Shown here: in pieces, positions 1 through 5,415 of the stretch | How positions within the stretch are numbered: position 1 is the stretch's first letter | Layout of the letters: each line of letters starts with the position of its first letter | Assembly (NCBI GenBank): GCA_031289935.1 | Contig: JAITON010000137.1 | Span: 1-8,721, forward strand | DNA from: Treponema sp. | GTDB taxonomy: Bacteria; Spirochaetota; Spirochaetia; Treponematales; Breznakiellaceae | Reading direction: 5' to 3' | DNA: 8,721 nt | Position numbers and translations under genes: made by a program | The notes under the pieces: model-generated | Databases searched by the model: none | The model's input: only the letters and a program-made list of their open reading frames with translations | What the model was told of the DNA's origin: nothing

Positions 1-669
1 TTTTGTCCAGTCGATACGGCCCATCTCCCGGCTGATAAGGCCGCAGTAGCTTGCCCGGGAATGGTCCTGGGGAAGTCCCTCCAGGCCTTCCGCCGCCAGG
101 GCCTGGAGCTTGGCGGCACACAGAGCGGCGAGCATGGCGGCCCCTTTCCCGGCAACAGTCTCCCCCAGGGATGCGGCGGTCTCCCGCCCGCTCAGGGGGA
201 TGCGTTCCTGGGCCAGGATATCCCCGGCGTCCATCTCCGGGGCAATCCTTTGGATGCTGATCCCCGTCTCCGTATCCCGGTTCAGGATCGCCGCCTGGAT
301 CGGGGTGGGCCCCCGGTACCTGGGGAGCAGGGAGGGGTGAATATTGATGCCTCCCCCGGGAAAGAGGGCCAGGAATTTGGGCCCGAAGATCCGCCCGTAG
401 GCAAAGCTCAGCAGGAGATCCGGCTCCAGGGCGGCCACCGCTTCCCGGGCTCCGGCATCCAGTTTTGCGGGTTTGAGGACCGGGGCCAGGGAGCGTTCCT
501 CCGCAAAGGCCCCCACTTCGGTGGGTTCCGGCGTACCGTGCCGGCCCCGGGGGCTGTCGGGATTGGTCAGCACTCCCGCAAGCTCCAGGGCCCCTTGCCC
601 GGCCAAATCCGCCAGGACCCGCAGGGCGGGCAGGGCGATACCGGGACTCCCGGCAAAGAGGATACGCAT
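1..669 (-). CDS. fmt: Methionyl-tRNA formyltransferase, C-terminus cut by window edge
   Basis: Transfers a formyl group from 10-formyltetrahydrofolate to Met-tRNAfMet in the cytoplasm, making the initiator for translation. The 223 visible codons cover the N-terminal catalytic Rossmann-type domain: MRILFAGSP at the start, the signature NIHPSLLPRYRG at residues 109-120 with the catalytic Asn109 and His111, and MDAGDI with Asp147 matching the third catalytic residue. Around residues 217-223 the sequence reads GRIDWTK, the usual junction before the C-terminal tRNA-binding domain, which lies outside the window; the family is usually about 310 residues. The start ATG (669-667) shares one base with the def stop codon (TGATG), so translation is probably coupled to def. 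No internal stop or frameshift is seen. Identification rests on the motifs and on the classic def-fmt pairing. Confidence 0.96.
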   Translation of the reverse strand, partial: MRILFAGSPGIALPALRVLADLAGQGALELAGVLTNPDSPRGRHGTPEPTEVGAFAEERSLAPVLKPAKLDAGAREAVAALEPDLLLSFAYGRIFGPKFLALFPGGGINIHPSLLPRYRGPTPIQAAILNRDTETGISIQRIAPEMDAGDILAQERIPLSGRETAASLGETVAGKGAAMLAALCAAKLQALAAEGLEGLPQDHSRASYCGLISREMGRIDWTK

Positions 670-1154
670 CAGGCTTTCTTCCGGTTTTCGTATTTGCGCA
701 TCAGGCTGTTGCGCTTGGGCTCCGAAAGCCGGTCGATAAAGAGGACCCCCTCCAGGTGATCGTACTCGTGCAGGATTACCCTGCCGAGGATACCATCGGC
801 CTCCAGGGTAAAGGGCCGGCCCCGCTCGTTCCAGGCCTGGACCTTGACGGATACGGGGCGGGTTACCTCGGCGTACATACCGGGAATAGAGAGACAGCCC
901 TCCTCGTACCGGGCCTCCTCCTGGGAGGTCCCGATAATCGAAGGGTTGATAAAGACCCGGGGAAGGTCGTCTTCCACGTGGACCACAAAGATGCGTTTGA
1001 GGAGCCCTACCTGGGGCCCCGCGAGTCCTATCCCCCGGCCGTCGTGGAGGGCCTTGATCATCTCTGCCGCGATCTGCCGGTATTCCGGCCCGATGGGCTT
1101 GACCGGTTCCGCCTTCTGTCTGAGGGTCTCATCTCCCAGCCTTAAAATATCCAT
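669..1154 (-). CDS. def: Peptide deformylase
   Basis: Removes the N-formyl group from nascent polypeptides; a metal-dependent (usually Fe2+) cytoplasmic hydrolase. At 161 residues it is of normal length. All three family motifs are present: GIGLAGPQVG (residues 41-50, Gln48 of the active site), EEGCLSIPG (84-92, metal ligand Cys87) and HEYDHLEG (129-136, metal ligands His129 and His133, catalytic Glu130). Motif 1 has Gly46 where Ala is more usual (GLAAPQ). The start is set by MDILRLGDETLR, which aligns with the normal N-terminus; an in-frame stop lies 16-18 bases upstream. There is no Shine-Dalgarno sequence next to the ATG; instead a TATACT -10 element ends 8 bases before it, which suggests a leaderless message. 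It is followed directly by fmt with a one-base overlap, forming a def-fmt operon. Confidence 0.97.
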   Translation of the reverse strand: MDILRLGDETLRQKAEPVKPIGPEYRQIAAEMIKALHDGRGIGLAGPQVGLLKRIFVVHVEDDLPRVFINPSIIGTSQEEARYEEGCLSIPGMYAEVTRPVSVKVQAWNERGRPFTLEADGILGRVILHEYDHLEGVLFIDRLSEPKRNSLMRKYENRKKA

Positions 1155-1170
1155 GGCCCGTAAGTATACT
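1142..1170 (+). promoter_or_regulatory. Possible divergent promoter toward the small ORF at 1213
   Basis: On the plus strand TTAAAA (1142-1147, 4 of 6) and TATACT (1165-1170, 5 of 6) are separated by 17 bases. It uses the same AGTATACT palindrome as the def promoter on the opposite strand. A transcript from about 1177 would carry AAGGAGG at 1196-1202. The fit may follow simply from the palindrome, so this is weaker than the def promoter. Confidence 0.3.
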
Positions 1171-1191
1171 TATCTTCTTTGAGTTTATCTA
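1163..1191 (-). promoter_or_regulatory. Predicted def-fmt promoter, leaderless
   Basis: On the minus strand the -35 hexamer TAGATA (1191-1186, 4 of 6 consensus) is followed by a 17-base spacer and the -10 hexamer TATACT (1168-1163, 5 of 6). Transcription would start about 1156-1154, at or within two bases of the def ATG, leaving no room for a ribosome binding site. The -10 sits in the palindrome AGTATACT (1164-1171), so it can also be read as a -10 on the plus strand. Confidence 0.55.
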
Positions 1192-1212
1192 GCATAAGGA
1201 GGCGGATTTTTG

Positions 1213-1320
1213 ATGATTCGTTGCGAAGGGTACGCCCCTTGGGGCGGAACTAAGGGTATGTACCCTGAGTCAAATACCTTACGAGAACAACCATACCCTG
1301 CTTGCGGCGGGGTTGGTTGA
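1213..1320 (+). CDS. Possible small ORF, 35 codons, function unknown
   Basis: An ATG at 1213 opens a 35-codon frame ending in TGA at 1318-1320; the product begins MIRCEGYAPWGG and ends PACGGVG. A near-perfect Shine-Dalgarno sequence AAGGAGG (1196-1202) lies 10 bases upstream, and a candidate promoter (1142-1170) precedes it. The peptide has two cysteines (residues 4 and 31), is rich in Gly, Pro and Tyr, and has no signal peptide or membrane segment. Against it being a gene: codons such as TTA, CGA, AAT and TCA are less GC-rich than those of the neighbours, and the same bases form several hairpins, so this may be a structured repeat with an accidental reading frame. It resembles no protein family known to me. 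Confidence 0.25.
   Translation: MIRCEGYAPWGGTKGMYPESNTLREQPYPACGGVG
1227..1319. repeat. Structured block of nested dyads between def and oppA
   Basis: This stretch carries several exact inverted repeats: CGCCCC-TT-GGGGCG (1233-1246), AGGGTA-TG-TACCCT (1253-1266), AGGGTAC/GTACCCT (1227-1233 with 1260-1266), AGGGTATG/CATACCCT (1253-1260 with 1292-1299), and a long hairpin at 1288-1319 (CAACCA pairing with TGGTTG, one bulged T at 1294, then ACCC with GGGT and three more pairs, five-base loop 1302-1306). The AGGGTA word occurs four times, twice in each orientation. Some pairings exclude each other. The block lies upstream of both the def and oppA promoters and so belongs to neither message. It could be a dispersed palindromic repeat, an operator array, or a small structured RNA. 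No T-tract follows it, so it is not a normal terminator. Confidence 0.55.
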
Positions 1321-1367
1321 TTGTATGATCCTGGCGGGAGGTTCTTAAAGACGCGGGGGAGGGGGGC

Positions 1368-1396
1368 TTGACATGTTTTGCATTTTTATGTTAAAT
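1368..1396 (+). promoter_or_regulatory. Promoter of oppA
   Basis: A perfect -35 TTGACA (1368-1373), a 17-base spacer and the -10 TTAAAT (1391-1396, 4 of 6) lie in an AT-rich stretch just before the gene. Transcription would start near 1403, giving a leader of about 24 bases that holds the strong ribosome binding site AAGGAGGA (1413-1420). Confidence 0.8.
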
Positions 1397-1426
1397 TAAT
1401 GTATAAATTTCCAAGGAGGAATCTAC

Positions 1427-3112
1427 ATGAAAAAGAGAATTGGAGCGGTTCTATTCGCTCTTGCGGCGGTGCTCTGCACGGCCGCGCTGATCGGCTGCGG
1501 CGGTGGTACGAGCGGCTCAACGGGTGCGGTGGCCAGTACCGTTACGGCGGTATTTGGCTCGGAGCCGAATACTATTGACCCCGCCCTGAACTCGTCCGTG
1601 GACGGCGCCATCTACATCCAGCATGCCTTTGAAGGCCTGTACAAGTATGTGGACGCCGGGGTGGCCCCGGTGAACGGTCTGGGCAAGGCCCAAGTGGTCC
1701 CTGGTATGGCGGCCTCCGCTCCCGCGAAGCAGGTGAACGCCGACGGGACGGTTGTTCTGACCTACACCCTGCGGAGCGGCCTCAAGTGGTCCGACGGTTC
1801 GGCTTTTACGGCCCATGACTTCGTCTATACCTGGCAGCGCCTGGTGGACCCGGAGACTGCCGCAGACTACAGTTACATGATCGATATGGTGGTGAACGCC
1901 AACGAGATCATGGCCGGCGAGAAGGCCCCCAGCGAGCTTGGTATCCGGGCCGTCAACGACACGACCCTGGTAATCACCCTGGTAAACGACTGCGCCTACT
2001 TTGACGAGATCGCCGCCTTCCCCGCGACCTTCCCGGTGCAGAAAGCTACCATAGATAAGGCGGGGGATCAGTGGACCTTCGATCCCGCTACCTATGTCAG
2101 CAACGGCCCCTACCGGATGAAGGAGTGGGTGCACAACAGCTACATCCTCTTCGAGAAGAACCCCAACTATTACGAGACCGTAAAGGGGCCGGACACCATC
2201 AAATGGGCGCTCATGGACGATTCCAACGCCCAGCTTGTAGGCTTTAGGAACGGGGAACTTGATTTTATCGAGAACGTCCCGGTGGCCGAAATTCCCAGCC
2301 TGATTGCGGCGGGGTCTCTCCATATTGCCGATTATCTGGGAACCTACTATGTGAGCTTTAATAACGCCAAGGCCCCCTTTACGGACCCCCGGGTACGCAA
2401 GGCCTTCTCCCTGGCGATTGACCGGAACTACATCGTGAACCAGATCACCCAGGCCGGGCAGCAACCCGCGTCGGGCTTCGTGCCCGCCGGTATGTCCGAT
2501 GCCGCCGTGGGCAGCGATTTCCGCGCCACCGGAGGCGATTACTACAGCCTCGCCGATGCGGATTACCAGAAGAACGTTGCCGAGGCCAGGCAGCTTTTGG
2601 CTGACGCGGGCTACCCCAACGGTCAGGGCTTCCCGGTGGTGGAGTACCTCTACAATACCCTTGAGTCCCACCGGGCTATCGGCGAAGCGTTGCAGGATAT
2701 GTGGACCACCGCGCTGGGGGTGAACGTAACCCTGTCCAACATGGACTGGGCGGTCTTCCTGGATGTCCGCAAGCAGGGCGACTATATAGGCGCGGCCCGG
2801 GACGGCTGGATTGGGGACTACAATGACCCCGTGGGCTTCCTGGACATGTTCGTCTCGGGCGGCGGCAACAACAATACCCAGTACGCCAACCCTGAGTTCG
2901 ACAGCATCATCGCCCAGGTCAAGGCCACCTCGGTACAGGCCGACCGTATGCGGCTTATGCACCAGGCCGAGGATATCCTCGTAGGCCGGGACGCATCCAT
3001 GGCGCCTATCTACTTCTATACCCAGACGTATATGCTTAACCCCCAGGTAACGGGTATGTACTACACGCCGCTGGGTTACTTCTTCTTTACCCAGGCCACG
3101 GTTACGCGCTAA
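1427..3112 (+). CDS. oppA: Oligopeptide ABC transporter substrate-binding lipoprotein (SBP family 5)
   Basis: Captures peptides outside the cytoplasmic membrane and hands them to an ABC permease. The 561-residue product is of normal OppA length. Residues 1-24 are a lipoprotein signal: a Lys/Arg N-terminus, a hydrophobic core, and the lipobox LIGC with Cys24 as the lipidated residue, followed by a Gly/Ser/Thr linker. The mature protein has EPNTIDPAL (residues 46-54), the family-5 signature region GLKWSDGSAFTAHDFVYTW (118-136), FRNGELDFIENVP in the middle, and VRKAFSLAIDR near residues 322-332. The start is fixed by AAGGAGGA six bases upstream and by the signal peptide. It has its own promoter and terminator, and no permease or ATPase gene is adjacent, so it is an orphan binding protein here. 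Oligopeptides are the likely ligand by its closest resemblance, but the family also binds other small molecules. Confidence 0.92.
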   Translation: MKKRIGAVLFALAAVLCTAALIGCGGGTSGSTGAVASTVTAVFGSEPNTIDPALNSSVDGAIYIQHAFEGLYKYVDAGVAPVNGLGKAQVVPGMAASAPAKQVNADGTVVLTYTLRSGLKWSDGSAFTAHDFVYTWQRLVDPETAADYSYMIDMVVNANEIMAGEKAPSELGIRAVNDTTLVITLVNDCAYFDEIAAFPATFPVQKATIDKAGDQWTFDPATYVSNGPYRMKEWVHNSYILFEKNPNYYETVKGPDTIKWALMDDSNAQLVGFRNGELDFIENVPVAEIPSLIAAGSLHIADYLGTYYVSFNNAKAPFTDPRVRKAFSLAIDRNYIVNQITQAGQQPASGFVPAGMSDAAVGSDFRATGGDYYSLADADYQKNVAEARQLLADAGYPNGQGFPVVEYLYNTLESHRAIGEALQDMWTTALGVNVTLSNMDWAVFLDVRKQGDYIGAARDGWIGDYNDPVGFLDMFVSGGGNNNTQYANPEFDSIIAQVKATSVQADRMRLMHQAEDILVGRDASMAPIYFYTQTYMLNPQVTGMYYTPLGYFFFTQATVTR

Positions 3113-3134
3113 CGGCCCGGTATATTGCTTAATT

Positions 3135-3164
3135 ACCCACCCTCTTTCGGGGGTGGGTTTTTTT
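3135..3164 (+). terminator. Intrinsic terminator after oppA
   Basis: ACCCACCC (3135-3142) pairs perfectly with GGGTGGGT (3151-3158); a T-G wobble and a C-G pair extend the stem to ten pairs around a TTTC loop. A run of seven T (3158-3164) follows directly. It lies 22 bases after the oppA stop codon. Confidence 0.93.
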
Positions 3165-3165
3165 A

Positions 3166-3174
3166 TGCTATACT
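3166..3174 (+). promoter_or_regulatory. Extended -10 promoter of adk
   Basis: TGCTATACT (3166-3174) is an extended -10 element (TG-N-TATACT). At 17 bases upstream there is only TTCGGG (3146-3151), a poor -35 that lies inside the oppA terminator hairpin, so the extended -10 would carry the activity. The start site would be near 3181, leaving a leader of about 14 bases with the AAAGGAG binding site (3183-3189). Confidence 0.6.
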
Positions 3175-3194
3175 GAGACGGGAAAGGAGCGTGT

Positions 3195-3824
3195 ATGAAC
3201 CTGATTTTTCTAGGCCCCCCCGGCGCGGGGAAGGGTACTCTGGCTGCCAAAGCCGTGGAACTGTTCAAGATTCCCCATATCAGCACGGGCAGTATCTTCC
3301 GGGCCGCCAGGGATGCGGGAACTCCTCTGGGCCTTAAGGTAAAGGCCATCATAGAATCGGGGAAGCTCGTAGACGATGAGACTACCATCGCCCTGGTCCG
3401 TGAGCGGCTTTCCCAGGAGGATGTCAGGGCCGGCTATATTCTGGACGGCTTCCCCCGGACTATTCCTCAGGCTGAAGCCCTGGCAGGATTTGCCCGTATC
3501 GACCGGGTGGTTAATTTTGATGTCCCCGACGAAGCTGTGGTGGAACGTCTTACGGGCCGCCAGATTTGCCGGAACTGCGGGGCTAATTATCACCGGGTCT
3601 TTAAAAAGCCTCGTCAAGAGGGCCGCTGCGATGCCTGCGAGGGTGAAGTCTATACTCGTGCCGATGATAGCGAAGAAGCCATCCGCAGACGACTCCAGGT
3701 CTACCGGGACCAGACCGCCCCCCTCATCGGCTTTTACCGGGAACGAGGTCTTCTGGTCGATGTGGATGCCCGCCCTGCTGTGGAGCAGGTAGCGGCAAAC
3801 TTCAAAAAGGCTATGGGGCGGTAG
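3195..3824 (+). CDS. adk: Adenylate kinase, zinc-type long form
   Basis: Catalyses ATP + AMP to 2 ADP in the cytoplasm. The 209-residue product has the P-loop GPPGAGKGT (residues 7-15), the AMP-site segment HISTGSIFR (28-36), DGFPRT (84-89) and a full-length LID domain with four cysteines spaced as a zinc site (Cys125, Cys128, Cys145, Cys148), followed by RADDSEEAIRRRL with the catalytic arginines. The start is set by AAAGGAG five bases upstream and by the standard N-terminus MNLIFLGPPG. Residue 33 is Ser where most adenylate kinases have Asp (STGD). The gene is separated from oppA by a terminator, has its own promoter, and its last 14 bases overlap the convergent dus gene; no terminator hairpin is seen between them. 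Confidence 0.97.
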   Translation: MNLIFLGPPGAGKGTLAAKAVELFKIPHISTGSIFRAARDAGTPLGLKVKAIIESGKLVDDETTIALVRERLSQEDVRAGYILDGFPRTIPQAEALAGFARIDRVVNFDVPDEAVVERLTGRQICRNCGANYHRVFKKPRQEGRCDACEGEVYTRADDSEEAIRRRLQVYRDQTAPLIGFYRERGLLVDVDARPAVEQVAANFKKAMGR

Positions 3825-4929
3825 ATAACCCACTGTCCCCGGTCTCCCGGAAATACTCCTGCCACACCCTGGCGATGCCTTTCAGGCCTGTCTCTCGGTT
3901 GAGCCGGGTCCTTTGGTAATGGGCCCAGCGTAGGTTATCGCAGAAATAGTTGAAGAAACGCCGGGCCCGGCTCAGGTGGAACTCCGGGGGCTGGTACTTT
4001 GCCAGAAGATCCAGAAAACGGAGGCCGGTCTCTTCCAGATTGGGAGTAGGGAATGGGGAGTGGGGGCTCGTGGTCTGTTGAGCTTCGTGTAATTCGTTTG
4101 GGCAAAAGCGTGATTTCACGCTTCTCAAGGCTGCTTTGGGCGTGTCCCCGGCGGCGAGCTGCCGCGCCTGGGCGAAGATCCATGGCTGCCGTACTGCGGC
4201 ACGGCCAGCCATCACCGCGTCCCAGGGGCCTTGGGCCCGTATGAGCAGGCTTTCGGGGCCGTCTATGTCGCCGTTACCCCCCACAGGAATGTCCAGGGCG
4301 GCCCTGAGCCTGGCCACGTAATCCCAGTGGGCGGCACGGCGGAATTTTTCGTCTGCGGTCCGGGGGTGGAGGACGACGAAATCCAGCCCTGCCTCCACCA
4401 GCCGTCGGCAAAAATCCAGGAGGTAGTCAAAGACTGCGTCCGGGCCGTCTGAGGCCTGCACGATCCCCCGTTCCGGGGCCAGCCGCAATTTCACGCTGAG
4501 GCGCTTGCCCGTAGCTCTGCGTACCTGGCCTATCATGGCGGCGGCCTCCTGCGGGAACGCCATCCAGCGGACCCCCGCGCCGGTACGGGCAATGGCCGGC
4601 GCCGAGCAGCCCATATTGATGTCGATACCGGCTCCGGGGAGCTTGTCCAGGAGGGCCGCTGCAACGGCCAGACGCCCGGAATCGGCTCCTACAAGCTGAT
4701 AAATCAGTTTATCCGGGCAGGGGCCGGATTCCAGGTACCAGTCCTCGAATCGCCCTCCCGAGACCAGGGCCCCAGCGCCGATCATCTCCGTATAGTAGCC
4801 ATCGCAGCCCCCGAATCCCTCAATCAGTTCCCGTAAGGCCCGGTGGCTTAGTTCCGCCATGGGCGCTAGCAAAAAAGGCGCGATCATATTCCCATTATCG
4901 GCTAAGGGGCTTGACTTCCAGAAGCCCAT
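3811..4929 (-). CDS. dus: tRNA-dihydrouridine synthase with an in-frame insert
   Basis: FMN enzyme that reduces uridine to dihydrouridine in tRNA. The TIM barrel begins at MIAPFLLAPMAELS (residues 15-28); INMGCSAP (104-111) holds the catalytic Cys108, SVKLRL the FMN-contacting Lys147, HPRT (188-191), GGNGDI (217-222) and MAGRAA (240-245) the FMN phosphate site. A C-terminal helical domain follows (about 299-372). The family usually has Pro right after the catalytic Cys; here it is Ser. At 372 residues it is longer than the usual 310-340, because of a low-complexity insert at about residues 265-298 and 14 extra N-terminal residues if the first ATG is used. The alternative start is ATG at 4887 (residue 15), which matches the family N-terminus; neither start has a good ribosome binding site, but a TATAAT ends 7 bases before the first ATG. 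I cannot assign DusA, B or C. Confidence 0.92.
   Translation of the reverse strand: MGFWKSSPLADNGNMIAPFLLAPMAELSHRALRELIEGFGGCDGYYTEMIGAGALVSGGRFEDWYLESGPCPDKLIYQLVGADSGRLAVAAALLDKLPGAGIDINMGCSAPAIARTGAGVRWMAFPQEAAAMIGQVRRATGKRLSVKLRLAPERGIVQASDGPDAVFDYLLDFCRRLVEAGLDFVVLHPRTADEKFRRAAHWDYVARLRAALDIPVGGNGDIDGPESLLIRAQGPWDAVMAGRAAVRQPWIFAQARQLAAGDTPKAALRSVKSRFCPNELHEAQQTTSPHSPFPTPNLEETGLRFLDLLAKYQPPEFHLSRARRFFNYFCDNLRWAHYQRTRLNRETGLKGIARVWQEYFRETGDSGLSTAP
4038..4123. repeat. Repeat-like insert inside dus: heptamers plus palindrome
   Basis: Four consecutive 7-base units GATTGGG, AGTAGGG, AATGGGG and AGTGGGG occupy 4038-4065. Forty bases further is the perfect inverted repeat AAGCGTGA-TT-TCACGCTT (4106-4123), flanked by two copies of TTTGGGC (4097-4103 and 4135-4141). 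Together they encode a Pro/Ser/Thr-rich stretch (including TTSPHSPFPTPN) between the Dus barrel and the C-terminal domain, where the family normally has a short linker. The frame is kept. This looks like a small repeat element that entered the gene, or a repeat that expanded there. Confidence 0.55.
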
Positions 4930-4939
4930 AATCTACATT
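4911..4939 (+). promoter_or_regulatory. Promoter of the cheY-nag cluster
   Basis: TTGACT (4911-4916, 5 of 6) and TACATT (4934-4939, 4 of 6) are 17 bases apart. The start would be near 4946, leaving about 19 bases of leader with GAAGAGGAG (4948-4956). The -10 shares bases with the dus -10 on the other strand, and the -35 lies inside dus if its first ATG is used. Confidence 0.6.
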
Positions 4940-4942
4940 ATA
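4937..4942 (-). promoter_or_regulatory. Predicted -10 of dus, leaderless
   Basis: On the minus strand a perfect TATAAT (4942-4937) ends seven bases before the first dus ATG (4929). No good -35 is found at 16-18 bases upstream (TGCGGC at 17). Transcription would begin at about 4930-4929, right at the ATG. It overlaps the cheY -10, so the two promoters should compete for polymerase. Confidence 0.45.
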
Positions 4943-4964
4943 CACACGAAGAGGAGTGTGCCGC

Positions 4965-5402
4965 ATGATAGTGAAGAGTGATATGCCCACCATTAATGAC
5001 AAGACACCCGATGGGGTCAGGCCCGAGGGGGGGTCTTACCGGGTGCTGGTGATAGATGATTCTATGTTCGTTGTCAAGCAGTTAAGCCAGATTTTTACTT
5101 CCGAGGGGTTTGAGATAGCTGGTACTGCTGCGGATGGAGCCCAGGGGGTGGAAAAATACAAGGAACTCCACCCCAATGTGGACCTGGTTACCTTGGACAT
5201 CACCATGCCGGTGATGGACGGCGTCACAGCCCTGGAAAAAATTCTGGAATTCGACAAAAATGCCAAAGTGATCATGGCCAGTGCCTTGGGAAAGGAGGAT
5301 GTGGTCAAGAAATCTCTCCTTCTCGGGGCCAAAAGCTATATCATCAAACCCCTGGACCGCAAAAAGGTCCTGGAACGGGTAGTCTCGGTTCTGAAACGCT
5401 GA
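4965..5402 (+). CDS. cheY: Chemotaxis response regulator CheY
   Basis: Single-domain receiver protein that, when phosphorylated by CheA, binds the flagellar motor switch. The 145 residues hold the acidic pair Asp31-Asp32, the phosphorylation site Asp78 (in TLDITMPVMDG), Ser106 in the position of the conserved Thr/Ser, and Lys128 in IIKPLD. No output domain follows. Residues 1-25 are an N-terminal extension ahead of the first strand (RVLVIDD), a trait I recall in treponemal CheY. The ATG at 4965 is chosen because GAAGAGGAG ends eight bases before it; a GTG at 4956 overlaps that site and is unlikely, and an ATG at 4983 has poorer spacing. No cheA, cheW or cheX is adjacent. nagA follows after 13 bases with no terminator, so the two are probably co-transcribed. 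Confidence 0.9.
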   Translation: MIVKSDMPTINDKTPDGVRPEGGSYRVLVIDDSMFVVKQLSQIFTSEGFEIAGTAADGAQGVEKYKELHPNVDLVTLDITMPVMDGVTALEKILEFDKNAKVIMASALGKEDVVKKSLLLGAKSYIIKPLDRKKVLERVVSVLKR

Positions 5403-5415
5403 TAAGGGCCACGGT

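Noticed and set aside
61..759. 232-codon plus-strand open frame over fmt and def
   Set aside because: Low-complexity Gly/Pro/Arg-rich translation, antisense to clear Fmt and Def motifs, with no ribosome binding site.
1288..1319. Hairpin as an intrinsic terminator
   Set aside because: No T-tract follows on the plus strand, and on the minus strand the hairpin is followed by mixed sequence.
1517..3388. 623-codon open frame on the minus strand, antisense to oppA and adk
   Set aside because: It covers two well-supported genes on the other strand, has no recognisable motif, and its length is explained by GC-rich codon use that keeps the antisense frame open.
3210..3833. 207-codon minus-strand frame over adk
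   Set aside because: Antisense to adenylate kinase; no motif or start signal.
4956..5402. GTG at 4956 as the cheY start
   Set aside because: It overlaps the ribosome binding site GAAGAGGAG; the ATG at 4965 has correct spacing.
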